64,000 nucleotides of DNA from Acidimicrobiales bacterium. Its GTDB lineage: Bacteria > Actinomycetota > Acidimicrobiia > Acidimicrobiales > Aldehydirespiratoraceae. The translations under genes and the position numbers were made by a program. This document shows, one piece after another, positions 8,845 to 17,723 of the stretch (position 1 is the first letter of the stretch; each line of letters begins with the position of its first letter). Location of the stretch: assembly GCA_040219515.1 (NCBI GenBank), contig JAVJSI010000018.1:1-64000 (forward strand), written 5' to 3'. The notes under the pieces are model-generated. The model was not told the DNA's origin, did not search any database, and saw nothing but the letters and a program-made list of their open reading frames with translations.

Positions 8845-9864
8845 ATGAAGTCCCGGATCTGGCTCGTGCTCGTGCTACTCGGCGCGGCCTGTGCCGCGCC
8901 CGAACCACCGGATGAGTGGTCGGTCGAACGCCTCACCCCGCCACCCGAGGAGACCGCCGAGCCGGTCGGCGTGTGCGACGACATCCGGGAACTGGCCACT
9001 GGTTCCCACGCGGACGAGACCGAGCTCGACGGAACCCTTGCCGCGCTCGCCCGTATCGCCGCCACGACCGGGGCCACGTCGGCGCTCCCGCTGCTGAGCG
9101 ACATCGGTGATCTCGGTACCGCAACCACGACGTCGAGCGGTGAGCTCCTGTCGAACGGCGAAGTCGCCGTCCTCCGCCACGACCTGCTGCTGACGGCGGG
9201 CCGCGCCATCGACGATGCCACGGCAACGGCGTGCGGTATCCCCGCGTTCAGCGCGCTCTACGCGACCTCCGGCTTCCCCGAGTGCCACTTCGAGATGGAG
9301 ATCCCGATTGCGGCGTACGTCGCGCCGGCGGCGGAGACCCGCTGCACGATGGAGGGACGGCCCACGTTTCTTCCGTGTTGGAGCGACGACGGCGATCATC
9401 TCGCCGTCGACTGTGTGACCGGCAAGGTCGTCCAGGCGGTCGACGATCGATGGTCCACCGCCGGCGATCCTCGAACGATCGAGATCGATCGGAGCGCCAC
9501 AATCGATCCCGATGCTCCCGACATCGTGGCCCTCAACCCTGCGCCCGAATGCGCCGACCTGGCCACGCTCTTCCGGACCGACGCGGCGGCGAGCGCGGAT
9601 CTCGAACGGCTCCCCGCCTCCACGGCATCGCTCAGCATCGACATTCGCAACCAGGTCGCGGCCTTCATCGCTGCGGCGGCCGATCCACCGAGTCTCGATG
9701 AGTTCGAGGCCTTGGTCTTCGAACTCGACCAGTCGACCGCGGCGGCATGCGGACTGCCCCTCGTGAGCGCCTGGGCCACGCTGACCGACGATGCCGCCGT
9801 GCTCCCGTGCTGGACCGAGACCGGGCTCCCGTACCCGGCCTTCGAGGTCATCGACTGCGCCTGA
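8845..9864 (+). CDS. predicted lipoprotein with a duplicated Cys-rich module
   Basis: 339 residues starting at ATG 8845 with a lipobox (LLGAAC, Cys16). The mature part appears to be two copies of one module. Module A (about 44-190) and module B (about 236-338) each begin with an isolated Cys. Each then shows ACG(I/L)P (129-133 and 301-305), LPCW (176-179 and 320-323) and a closing (V/I)DC (188-190 and 336-338). The matched cysteines suggest disulfides in an extracytoplasmic fold. I recognise no family. It ends one base from the convergent wecB stop. Confidence 0.8.
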   Translation: MKSRIWLVLVLLGAACAAPEPPDEWSVERLTPPPEETAEPVGVCDDIRELATGSHADETELDGTLAALARIAATTGATSALPLLSDIGDLGTATTTSSGELLSNGEVAVLRHDLLLTAGRAIDDATATACGIPAFSALYATSGFPECHFEMEIPIAAYVAPAAETRCTMEGRPTFLPCWSDDGDHLAVDCVTGKVVQAVDDRWSTAGDPRTIEIDRSATIDPDAPDIVALNPAPECADLATLFRTDAAASADLERLPASTASLSIDIRNQVAAFIAAAADPPSLDEFEALVFELDQSTAAACGLPLVSAWATLTDDAAVLPCWTETGLPYPAFEVIDCA

Positions 9865-9865
9865 C

Positions 9866-10975
9866 TCAGGCCGTCGGGACGAGGTCGGTGGGTCGTGAGC
9901 GATCGGCCAGGGGTTCGGCCAGCAAGACGTCGATGATGCGTTCAGCCGCCGCTCCGTCCCAGAGTTCGGGACGGGAGTACTCGCCGTCGAAGGCGAGCGC
10001 CTCGGCCGCCGCCGCGACGATCATGTCCGGATCGGTGCCCACGACGCGGTTCGACCCGTCCGTGACGGTGATCGGACGTTCCGTGTTCTCCCGAAGCGTG
10101 AGGCAGGGAACGCCGAGCATCGTGGTTTCCTCCTGCACGCCGCCCGAGTCGGTGAGAACGAGTCGAGCTTCAGCTTGGAGCGCGATGAAATCCAGATAGC
10201 CGGCCGGCTCGATGAGCCGGATCTGCGGGTGGAGCAAGAATCGTTCGAGCATCGGCCTGGTACGCGGGTGCAGAGGGAAGACCAACGGCAGATCGGCCGC
10301 CACCGTGTTGAGCGCGTCGACGATCGGCCCGAACACCTCGGCGTGATCGACGTTGGATGGACGATGCATCGTCACCAGCCCGTAGGCCCCGGGCTCGACC
10401 CCGATCTCTGAGGTGATTCCGCGCTCGCGGGCCCTGTCGAGATTGGCGAGCAACGTGTCGACCATCACGTTGCCGACGAGATGGATCTGGTCCTCCCGGT
10501 AGCCCTCGGCGCGGAGGTTGTCCACACCGTCGGGTGATGGCGCGAAGAGGAAGTCGCTCAACCGGTCGGTGACGACCCGATTGATTTCCTCGGGCATCCC
10601 CCAGTCGCGGCTGCGGAGGCCGGCTTCGACATGGGCCACGTGGACGCCGAACTTTGCAGCCACAAGGCTGCAGGCAACGGTGCTGTTGACATCGCCGACC
10701 ACGGTGAGGATGTCGACGTCACGGTCCGCGATGACCTTCTCGAACGCGACCATCACGCCCGCAGTCTGCTCAGCCTGCGTGCCCGAGCCGACGCCGAGAT
10801 TGATGTCGGGGGGCCGAATCCCCAGATCGTCGAAGAAGACGTCGCTCATCTTGTGGTCGTAGTGCTGACCGCTGTGAACCAGCGTGACCTCGATGCCGCG
10901 CTGTTCTGCGGCCCACAACACCGGGGCGACCTTCATGAAGTTGGGTCGCGCGCCGGCGACGAGGACCATGTGCAT
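9866..10975 (-). CDS. wecB: UDP-N-acetylglucosamine 2-epimerase (non-hydrolysing)
   Basis: Interconverts UDP-GlcNAc and UDP-ManNAc. 369 residues, normal length. Family motifs in order: GARPNFMK near the N terminus, VHSGQHYDHKM, GDVNSTVA, HVEAGLRS, PEEINRVVTD, VTMHRPSNVD, FPLHPRTR and DSGGVQEET. It starts the surface-sugar region and pairs functionally with the nucleotide-sugar dehydrogenase at 6052 for ManNAcA, although the two are not co-transcribed. Confidence 0.96.
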   Translation of the reverse strand: MHMVLVAGARPNFMKVAPVLWAAEQRGIEVTLVHSGQHYDHKMSDVFFDDLGIRPPDINLGVGSGTQAEQTAGVMVAFEKVIADRDVDILTVVGDVNSTVACSLVAAKFGVHVAHVEAGLRSRDWGMPEEINRVVTDRLSDFLFAPSPDGVDNLRAEGYREDQIHLVGNVMVDTLLANLDRARERGITSEIGVEPGAYGLVTMHRPSNVDHAEVFGPIVDALNTVAADLPLVFPLHPRTRPMLERFLLHPQIRLIEPAGYLDFIALQAEARLVLTDSGGVQEETTMLGVPCLTLRENTERPITVTDGSNRVVGTDPDMIVAAAAEALAFDGEYSRPELWDGAAAERIIDVLLAEPLADRSRPTDLVPTA

Positions 10976-11212
10976 CCGGCGAGCCTAATTAGAGGGGCCG
11001 GGGAACCGAACGACGGCGTAGGTACTGAACGCACGGTGGGCGTACTCGGCGAGCAGGCCGACCACCGCGCCGACGACGGCGACGTCCCCGTCGTCAAGCC
11101 CTCGGCCACCATCCACTCGACCGCCGCTGCGTCGCACGCACCCGTTCGTGGAGAAGCCCGTCAGCGGACTCGCGCCCCTGAGAGGGTTCCTCACGCCGGT
11201 ACTCTCTCCGGG
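10976..11212. other. divergent intergenic region with a possible 3' gene remnant
   Basis: This 237-bp gap must carry the promoters for wecB (minus) and the acyltransferase (plus). On the minus strand, the end of an open frame (stop at 10985) reads like a natural protein tail (VVGLLAEYAHRAFSTYAVV...) but has no recognisable 5' part. It could be the remnant of a gene once upstream of wecB. No clear -35/-10 pair was identified. Confidence 0.25.
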
Positions 11213-13246
11213 ATGTCGTCGACGCAGCACACCGTGCCCAGACCTGCAAGTGCCGGTTACCGCGGCGACATCGATGGTCTGCGGGCACTCTCGATCATCG
11301 CCGTCGTGCTCTTTCACGCAGGGGTCTCCCGCGTTGCCGGCGGCTATGTCGGTGTCGATGTCTTCTTCGTGATCTCGGGATTCCTCATCACGGGACTGCT
11401 CGTTCGTGAGATCGAGCGCTCCGGGCGCGTCTCGATGCGTGAGTTCTATGCCCGACGAATCCGACGCCTCCTTCCGCTGTCATTCTTCACGATCATCGCG
11501 ACGCTCGCCGGTGGCATGTGGCTACTTCCACCGGTCGCCCGTGAGAGCCTCGTCGACGACGCGCGGGCTGCCTCGCTCTATGTCGCCAACTGGCGCTATG
11601 CCTCAAAGGCCACCGCCTACTCCGACACCGAAGTCACCGACAGCCTGCTCGTCCACTTCTGGTCGCTGGCCATCGAGGAGCAGTTCTACGTTCTCTGGCC
11701 CCTGCTGATCATCGCCGGCCTCGGTGTTGCTCGACTTCTGAAGCAACCGACCCGACGGGTACTCGGTGTCCTGCTCGGCACGCTCGGGGTGGCGTCGTTC
11801 GCCTTCTCCGTCGTCATCACCAACAACGAAGGCGTGGGGGCCTACTACTTGACCCACACCCGTCTCTGGGAGATGGCCATGGGCGCCGGGATGGCGCTGA
11901 CGATGCACAAGCTCCCAACCCTTTCGCGGTGGGGAGTCGAGGCACTCGGCGTCGGCGGCCTCGTCCTCATCGCCTATGCCGCGATGACGTTCGACGAGTC
12001 GACGCCGTTCCCCGGCTCGATGGCACTGCTCCCGGTCGTCGGGTGTGTGGCCGTCCTCGTTGCAGGATCCCAGGGTGGCGGCTCCGTCGCTCGGGTCTTG
12101 GCGACCGCCCCACTCCGACTCATCGGTCGGCTCTCGTACGCGTGGTACCTGGTTCACTGGCCCTCGATCGGCCTTCTCCTCTTGGCGCGCGAACGATTCG
12201 ACTGGGGGCTCGGAGTCGGGGCCACGACTGCATTCGCCGTGGCCGCTTCGTTCGGGATCGCCTTCGTTCTCCATCACGCGATCGAGAACCCGGTCCGTCA
12301 CGCCCACCTGCTCCGCGATCGATCAGCGCCGAACTTCGCGATGGGGGCTGCCCTCACCGTGGCGCCCCTGTTGTTCGGTGCCCTGCTCATCTCCAGCGTC
12401 GACCGTGGTGATGGCCCCGTGATCGTTGCATCCGAGAGCGGTGCCATCGAACTGGTCCAGACGCCCGCGGAAGCCCTCGACGACGACACTCTGGCGAGCG
12501 ACAGTTGCCATGCCGACATCGCGGACACGACGCCCGCCGACGGTTGTGTCTTCGGTGACACTGAGGGTGAGCGCACCATCGTGATCCTCGGTGACAGTCA
12601 CGCGCGACAGTGGGTGGATGCGATCGACGAAATCGGCCGTGAGGAGGGTTGGCGGGTCCATGCCTGGACGAAGTCGGGCTGCTCGATCATCGACGCGTCC
12701 ATCTATCTCGACTCCCAGGAGCGCCCGTATCGGGAGTGTGACGAATGGCGAGAGGCGGTCACGGATCAGGTAGCTGAGATCGGCCATGTCGACCTCGTCG
12801 TCCTCGCCCGCGCGGCCGGCTACCGGAACCAGATCATGAACGGCGGCGACGTCCTTGCGGTCGAGGAGTCACCCGAGCACTGGCATCAGGCGTTCTCTCG
12901 CACTGCGGAGACCTTCACATCGCTCGCCGATGACGTCGTGCTGCTCGCTGACACCCCCTGGCCGGGATTCTCTCCCCCCGAGTGCCTCTCGGAACGCCCG
13001 GCGGACCTCACCGAATGCTCGTTCCCGCTCCAGCCCGCGATCCGGGATCTGGCGCTCCTCGAGGTCGAGCGACCGATCGCCGACGCGTTCGGGGTCCGCA
13101 TCGTCGACCCGGTTCCCCTGACGTGTCCCGACGACCCCTGTGCTGTCGTCACCGACGACGGCATCATCACGTACCGCGATTCCCATCACCTGACGCGGAC
13201 GTTCACGATGTCACTGCTCGAGGACATCAGCGCGTGGCTCCTCTGA
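11213..13246 (+). CDS. OafA-type acyltransferase 3 with C-terminal SGNH domain
   Basis: 677 residues from ATG 11213; the longer open frame upstream is antisense to wecB. The N-terminal half is an acyltransferase-3 membrane domain: YRGDIDGLRALSIIAVVLFH with the catalytic-type His, GGYVGVDVFFVISGFLIT, YARRIRRLLPL and FWSLAIEEQFY, then about ten TM helices. The C-terminal part (about 425-677) is an SGNH hydrolase-like domain with GDSH (S462) and a late DSHH. Such proteins O-acetylate cell-surface polysaccharides, passing acyl groups across the membrane to the outer SGNH domain. Confidence 0.93.
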   Translation: MSSTQHTVPRPASAGYRGDIDGLRALSIIAVVLFHAGVSRVAGGYVGVDVFFVISGFLITGLLVREIERSGRVSMREFYARRIRRLLPLSFFTIIATLAGGMWLLPPVARESLVDDARAASLYVANWRYASKATAYSDTEVTDSLLVHFWSLAIEEQFYVLWPLLIIAGLGVARLLKQPTRRVLGVLLGTLGVASFAFSVVITNNEGVGAYYLTHTRLWEMAMGAGMALTMHKLPTLSRWGVEALGVGGLVLIAYAAMTFDESTPFPGSMALLPVVGCVAVLVAGSQGGGSVARVLATAPLRLIGRLSYAWYLVHWPSIGLLLLARERFDWGLGVGATTAFAVAASFGIAFVLHHAIENPVRHAHLLRDRSAPNFAMGAALTVAPLLFGALLISSVDRGDGPVIVASESGAIELVQTPAEALDDDTLASDSCHADIADTTPADGCVFGDTEGERTIVILGDSHARQWVDAIDEIGREEGWRVHAWTKSGCSIIDASIYLDSQERPYRECDEWREAVTDQVAEIGHVDLVVLARAAGYRNQIMNGGDVLAVEESPEHWHQAFSRTAETFTSLADDVVLLADTPWPGFSPPECLSERPADLTECSFPLQPAIRDLALLEVERPIADAFGVRIVDPVPLTCPDDPCAVVTDDGIITYRDSHHLTRTFTMSLLEDISAWLL

Positions 13247-13264
13247 CCAACCCGGCGGGCATCC

Positions 13265-16200
13265 CTAGAGGAAGATCTCGTCCTCGCGGAAGCCGGCGCC
13301 GACCGGTGCGCACGCCTTCAGGAACTCGTCGTCTTCGATCGCCCAGGTGTGCGACGCGACGTTCGCGTGTCGAACCTGGCAGAAGTTGAATCGATCGGCG
13401 CTGAAGACGGTGAGTCCCCGAGCGCGAACGGCGTTCAAGAACCGTGAATCAGTGCCCTGAGGAACCGCCTCGAACGCGATGTCGCCGACCTGGGAGCGGT
13501 CGGCAACGATCGTGCCGCCGACAACCCTCGGGGCGTCCCGGAACTCTCGGCCCGGGAACCGGAGCACCGTCCGATCCTGCCCCTCGAGGTAGGCGTAGTA
13601 GCACTGCTTGCCGGCGACCGCAGCGCCCGTGTAGGGGAACGTCATCATCACGTCGGCGAGGTACTCGTCGCCGTAGTGATCGTCATCGTCGAACTTTGCG
13701 AAGTACTCACCCGTCGCCACACCGAGCGCCTCGTTGAGACAATCGCCCAGCGTGGCTGCTTCATCGATGCGCAGGACCTTGGCTCCGGGCACGCGAGACT
13801 CGACCGACGCGAGCACGCTCTCGTCGAACGACGCCGAGTTCGCCACGAAGACGAACTCGGTGTCCGTGTAGGTCTGGCGAAGGTAGCTGTCGAGCGCGTG
13901 ATCGAGCATCTCAGGCCGATTGCTGACGCAGATGACCGAGACGCGGCGTCGAGGCCGACTGGCCGGGGTGCCGATCATCGACAGCATCGCGTCCACGCGC
14001 TGCTCATAGCTGTGTTCCCGGTGAACCAGGCGATATCCGAGGTGCGAGTGACGATCACGGGCAACCGGCTCGTTCAGCACCCAGTCGACATACTCGCCCG
14101 TTTGTTCACGGCTCTCCGTGACGAGCACGGTGTCGCCGAGAAGCTCGTCGATCCCCTGCGCTCGCGTCGAGATCACCGGCGTGCCGCAGGCAAGAAGCTC
14201 GAACACTCGTCGGCTGAACATGGTCGGCGAGGTCTGCACGCTGTTGACGTTCAGGAACGCGGCGTAGCGGCGGTAGGCGTTTCCCATCTCGGAATAGGGA
14301 AGGCTTCCGACGACGGCTGACCTGAAGGGATCGGGGAAACCGAGCCTTTCGGCGTCGGGACCGCCGGCGTACCGGTCGTAGATGTCGAGGGCGCCGCGTT
14401 CGAGCGGAGGGCCCAGCAAGATGTCGAAGTCACTGCCCCGCTGCGCGTACTTGTCGCCTCGCCAGCTTCCCGCGAAGCACACGCGGCCGGCCACGTCGCG
14501 CCCACGGCCGATGGGATTGTGCAGTCGAGGCTGGGCGGCAAACGCCATCGCTGCCACCCGGTCGTGGCCGAGAGCCGACTTGTAGTCGTCGACGACATCG
14601 AGATCGGTGGTGAGCACCGCGTCGAACGCTCGGGTGGCGGGCAGGAACACGTCGAAGGAGACCGGATCCTCCTTGTTCCAGAAGACCGACGGGATGCCGG
14701 CGGAACGTGCGGCCTCGAGCATCTCCTTGAGATCCTCGCCGTTCTTCTCGAACTTGTTGAGCGTGTAGCTCCACGCACCTCCGTTGCCCCTCCAGGCCGA
14801 CTCGACGAAGACGAGACCGGCCCCGTCGAGTTGTGCTCGCCAGCCAGTTCGATCGAGCGGTGTCAGTTCGAACTCCGGGGCGAAGCAATCGTGCGTGAAC
14901 TCATCGAGGATCGACACGACCTTGAGGTCGAGCGCCGGTGGGACCGACGCAGACTCGCTCGGCCCGACCGGTACCGGCTTCGTACGGCGCCGTTGCAGGT
15001 GCCAGAGTTCCCGCGGCAGTTTGGCGACCTTGGCGGGGTTCTGCACGACGTCCAACAACGCAGAACCGAGTCGATACTGCGTGCTGTCGTGCGCCTTCTC
15101 GAGTCGAGCGTTCGTGGTCTTGCGCTCCTGGGCGAGCGACTTCTCCGCCTTCGCCAACTCGGACCGGACGCGCGTGAGTTCTTCCGTCGCCGACGCTGCG
15201 CCCAACAACGCCACCTCGGCGACCGGCACGGGTTCGCTACCCTCTGCTTCGAGTCGGAGCACGAGCCGTCCGGCATGGGCGTCGATGCTCACGGCGCGGC
15301 CCGAATCGGTGATCAGGCCGAGCACCGAGCTCACTCGGTGCGGTTCGCTGTCGCCGGGCAGCACGATCTCCCCGATGCCCTCGGGTGCCAGCGTCGCCAT
15401 GGCCGCTCGCACCTTGTCCTCGGCAATCTCCTCCGATGGCAAGGTCATCCGAAAATGTCGGAGAGCCCCGGACTCGATCGTCTCGGCCTCGAGTCGGTCG
15501 AGATCCGCGAACCCGACTTCGGGTTCGGGCGACACCGTGACCACCGGCGGTGCATCGACCGCACTGGACTTCGCCGGCACCACCGTGCGAACCCTGCCGC
15601 GACGGCGAAGCGCGTTCGACAGTCGCTGCGGAGTCGTGGCAAGACGGACGAGTCGATGCCCGACTCGAAAACTCGTGCTGTTCTCGACAAGTTGCTGACG
15701 CCGTCGAACGGCCGCCGCCTCGGACTTCGCCTCCGCAAGTGAACGAGTCGCTGCGTCGAGCTCCTTCTTCAGCATCGCCGAGCGAGTGCTCTCGTCGGCC
15801 AGTCGGAGCTCCACCCGCCTCGTGTTCTCCTGGCGGGCATCCATCTTCTCCATGAGCAAGGCATTCGTGGCGGCCAGCTTTTCGTTGGCGCCACGGGACT
15901 CGACCAGCCGTCGATCGATACGGAGAGTGTGCGAGGTGAGGAGGTTCAACTCCCCCCGCAGAACACGCAAGTCTGCGAGTTCGACCTGAAGGCGCTCGGC
16001 CGGGTCCGGTGCCGGCTCGGTCCCTCCCGTGTCCGCGTCTGCCGTTGCGTCATCGCGGTCCCAGCCGGGATACCAATCGTCCATGAGGTTCCCGCACTCT
16101 TCGGCAAAAGCCGCGACCTGGTCCTCGGTCCAGTCTTCTGGACCGAACCGGTGGTCGACCTGGTTCGCCGTCTCCGGACCGGTGTCAGGACGCTTCGCTC

Positions 16201-16816
16201 GGGCGTTCATGCGGGGCACGACCCACTCCATCGGCGCGATGTCGAGAAACTCGGCGACGTCGTCCATGCGGTCGGCCATGTCCTCGAGCCGGAGCCGCAT
16301 CACGCGATCGGGATCGAGTGAGGCGAGGTCGCTGCCGATGATCTCGTTCGTCCGCCGCCAGGTCCAACAGACTCGACGGAAGGGCGGCCACTGCGCCCAC
16401 TCGTCCTCGCTCACGTCGTGCAGGCGGTCACCCCGAAGCCGATGTCGCTCCCATGGTGTGTCCTTGGCGCGGTCCGGGTCGAACCAGCCGCGCTGCACGC
16501 CCGACGAAACGACGTCGCGCCCGTCGCGGACCATCCAGATGAATTGCGCGTCCGGGAATACCTCGGCGAGCACCGGCACCGCCAGCGACAGGCGATTCGC
16601 CGACTCGCAATAGCGCCGACCGTCGATCTGGGCGGGCCTGCTCTCTTTCAGGATCTCGCCGAGATCCTCGCCGGGAAGCTCGCCGTAGCGGTAGGAAACG
16701 GTCTCCTCGATCAGTCGCGGGAGGGGTTCATGGAGACACACCAACTCGGGGTGTTGCGAGAGTACGTTCGCGATCGAGCGTGAACCCGATCGCCCGGTAT
16801 TGAGGACGAACAGCAC
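13265..16816 (-). CDS. fusion: sulfotransferase + coiled coils + CgeB-like glycosyltransferase + GT2 glycosyltransferase
   Basis: One uninterrupted 1183-residue frame from GTG 16816. Residues 1-255 are a sulfotransferase domain with the PAPS 5'-phosphosulfate loop TGRSGSRS (7-14) and the 3'-phosphate region VRDGRDVVSSG (96-106). Residues about 265-375 are a coiled coil ending in a FRVGHRLVRL linker; a second coiled coil (about 545-578) ends in the similar YRLGSALLDV linker. Residues about 628-950 resemble CgeB/GT-B glycosyltransferases (FAGSWRGDKY, FSRRVFELLACGTPVIST). Residues 957-1183 are a GT2 domain with KFDDDDHYGD (1041-1050) as metal/nucleotide-binding site. It probably assembles and sulfates a surface glycan exported by the neighbouring Wzm/Wzt pair. 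Confidence 0.9.
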   Translation of the reverse strand: MLFVLNTGRSGSRSIANVLSQHPELVCLHEPLPRLIEETVSYRYGELPGEDLGEILKESRPAQIDGRRYCESANRLSLAVPVLAEVFPDAQFIWMVRDGRDVVSSGVQRGWFDPDRAKDTPWERHRLRGDRLHDVSEDEWAQWPPFRRVCWTWRRTNEIIGSDLASLDPDRVMRLRLEDMADRMDDVAEFLDIAPMEWVVPRMNARAKRPDTGPETANQVDHRFGPEDWTEDQVAAFAEECGNLMDDWYPGWDRDDATADADTGGTEPAPDPAERLQVELADLRVLRGELNLLTSHTLRIDRRLVESRGANEKLAATNALLMEKMDARQENTRRVELRLADESTRSAMLKKELDAATRSLAEAKSEAAAVRRRQQLVENSTSFRVGHRLVRLATTPQRLSNALRRRGRVRTVVPAKSSAVDAPPVVTVSPEPEVGFADLDRLEAETIESGALRHFRMTLPSEEIAEDKVRAAMATLAPEGIGEIVLPGDSEPHRVSSVLGLITDSGRAVSIDAHAGRLVLRLEAEGSEPVPVAEVALLGAASATEELTRVRSELAKAEKSLAQERKTTNARLEKAHDSTQYRLGSALLDVVQNPAKVAKLPRELWHLQRRRTKPVPVGPSESASVPPALDLKVVSILDEFTHDCFAPEFELTPLDRTGWRAQLDGAGLVFVESAWRGNGGAWSYTLNKFEKNGEDLKEMLEAARSAGIPSVFWNKEDPVSFDVFLPATRAFDAVLTTDLDVVDDYKSALGHDRVAAMAFAAQPRLHNPIGRGRDVAGRVCFAGSWRGDKYAQRGSDFDILLGPPLERGALDIYDRYAGGPDAERLGFPDPFRSAVVGSLPYSEMGNAYRRYAAFLNVNSVQTSPTMFSRRVFELLACGTPVISTRAQGIDELLGDTVLVTESREQTGEYVDWVLNEPVARDRHSHLGYRLVHREHSYEQRVDAMLSMIGTPASRPRRRVSVICVSNRPEMLDHALDSYLRQTYTDTEFVFVANSASFDESVLASVESRVPGAKVLRIDEAATLGDCLNEALGVATGEYFAKFDDDDHYGDEYLADVMMTFPYTGAAVAGKQCYYAYLEGQDRTVLRFPGREFRDAPRVVGGTIVADRSQVGDIAFEAVPQGTDSRFLNAVRARGLTVFSADRFNFCQVRHANVASHTWAIEDDEFLKACAPVGAGFREDEIFL

Positions 16817-16877
16817 TGGCTTACACTACCAGTCGCCCTCGGTATCCCTTGCGGGCCGACGATGGGCAACCGAACCT

Positions 16878-17723
16878 ATGACCGAGCAGTTATCAGCCGA
16901 TTTGTCCGAACTTTCGCCTGCGAACCAGGTCGATCCTCTGGGTCTCTATCTCCGCGGAGTATGGCAGCGTCGGGACTACATCCTTCAGGTACCGCTCAAC
17001 GAGCTACGGGTCGAGCAGGCCAACACTCTCCTGGGCAACGCGTGGCTGATCATCAACCCGCTGCTGTCCGTCGCGATCTACTACCTGGTGTTCGGTGTGA
17101 TCCTGGACGCAAGTCGCGGCGTCGACGACTACATCGCGTTCCTGGTCATCGGTGTCTTCACCTTCCTCTTCAGCAACCGAATGATCGTCAACGGAGCCAA
17201 ATCCGTCTCCTCGAGTATCGGCCTGGTTCGAGCGATCCGATTCCCTCGGGCGGTTCTTCCGATCTCGACCGCCGTGGCAAGCATCATTCGATTCGCGCCC
17301 AACTTCTTGGTGATGCTCGTCACCGTCCTCGCCTTCGGCAACTTTCCCGACCTTCGCTGGTTGCTACTGGTCCCGATCTTCCTACTCCAAGTGCTCTTCA
17401 GCGCAGGAGGAAGCTTCTTCGTCGCCCGCCTGAACCATTTGTACGCGGACATGGAGAACACCCTGCCGTTCGTCTTTCGACTGCTCTTCTATCTCTCGGG
17501 CGTGCTCTATTCCGTCGACCGCTTCGTGGATCACGGAGGGTGGCGTGCGGCCTTCGCCCTGAACCCGCTCTATGACTACCTGACCTTGTGGCGCTGGGGG
17601 CTTCTCGGAACACCCGTGGATGGATGGACGGTCCTCGGCGCGGTGTTGTGGGCCATCATCACCCCGATCGCCGGGTTCGCGTTCTTCCGCGCCGGCGAGG
17701 CCGGCTACGGCCGGGCGAGCTGA
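16878..17723 (+). CDS. polysaccharide ABC exporter permease (Wzm/TagG family)
   Basis: 281 residues from ATG 16878. An N-terminal amphipathic region (YLRGVWQRRDYILQVPLNEL) is followed by an ABC-2 type core of six predicted TM helices, including LLGNAWLIINPLLSVAIYYLV and NRMIVNGAKSVSSSIGLVRA. It moves a lipid-linked polysaccharide or teichoic-acid-like polymer across the membrane. Its TGA overlaps the ATG of the ATPase gene (TGATG at 17721-17725). Divergent from the fusion gene with a 61-bp gap. Confidence 0.93.
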   Translation: MTEQLSADLSELSPANQVDPLGLYLRGVWQRRDYILQVPLNELRVEQANTLLGNAWLIINPLLSVAIYYLVFGVILDASRGVDDYIAFLVIGVFTFLFSNRMIVNGAKSVSSSIGLVRAIRFPRAVLPISTAVASIIRFAPNFLVMLVTVLAFGNFPDLRWLLLVPIFLLQVLFSAGGSFFVARLNHLYADMENTLPFVFRLLFYLSGVLYSVDRFVDHGGWRAAFALNPLYDYLTLWRWGLLGTPVDGWTVLGAVLWAIITPIAGFAFFRAGEAGYGRAS

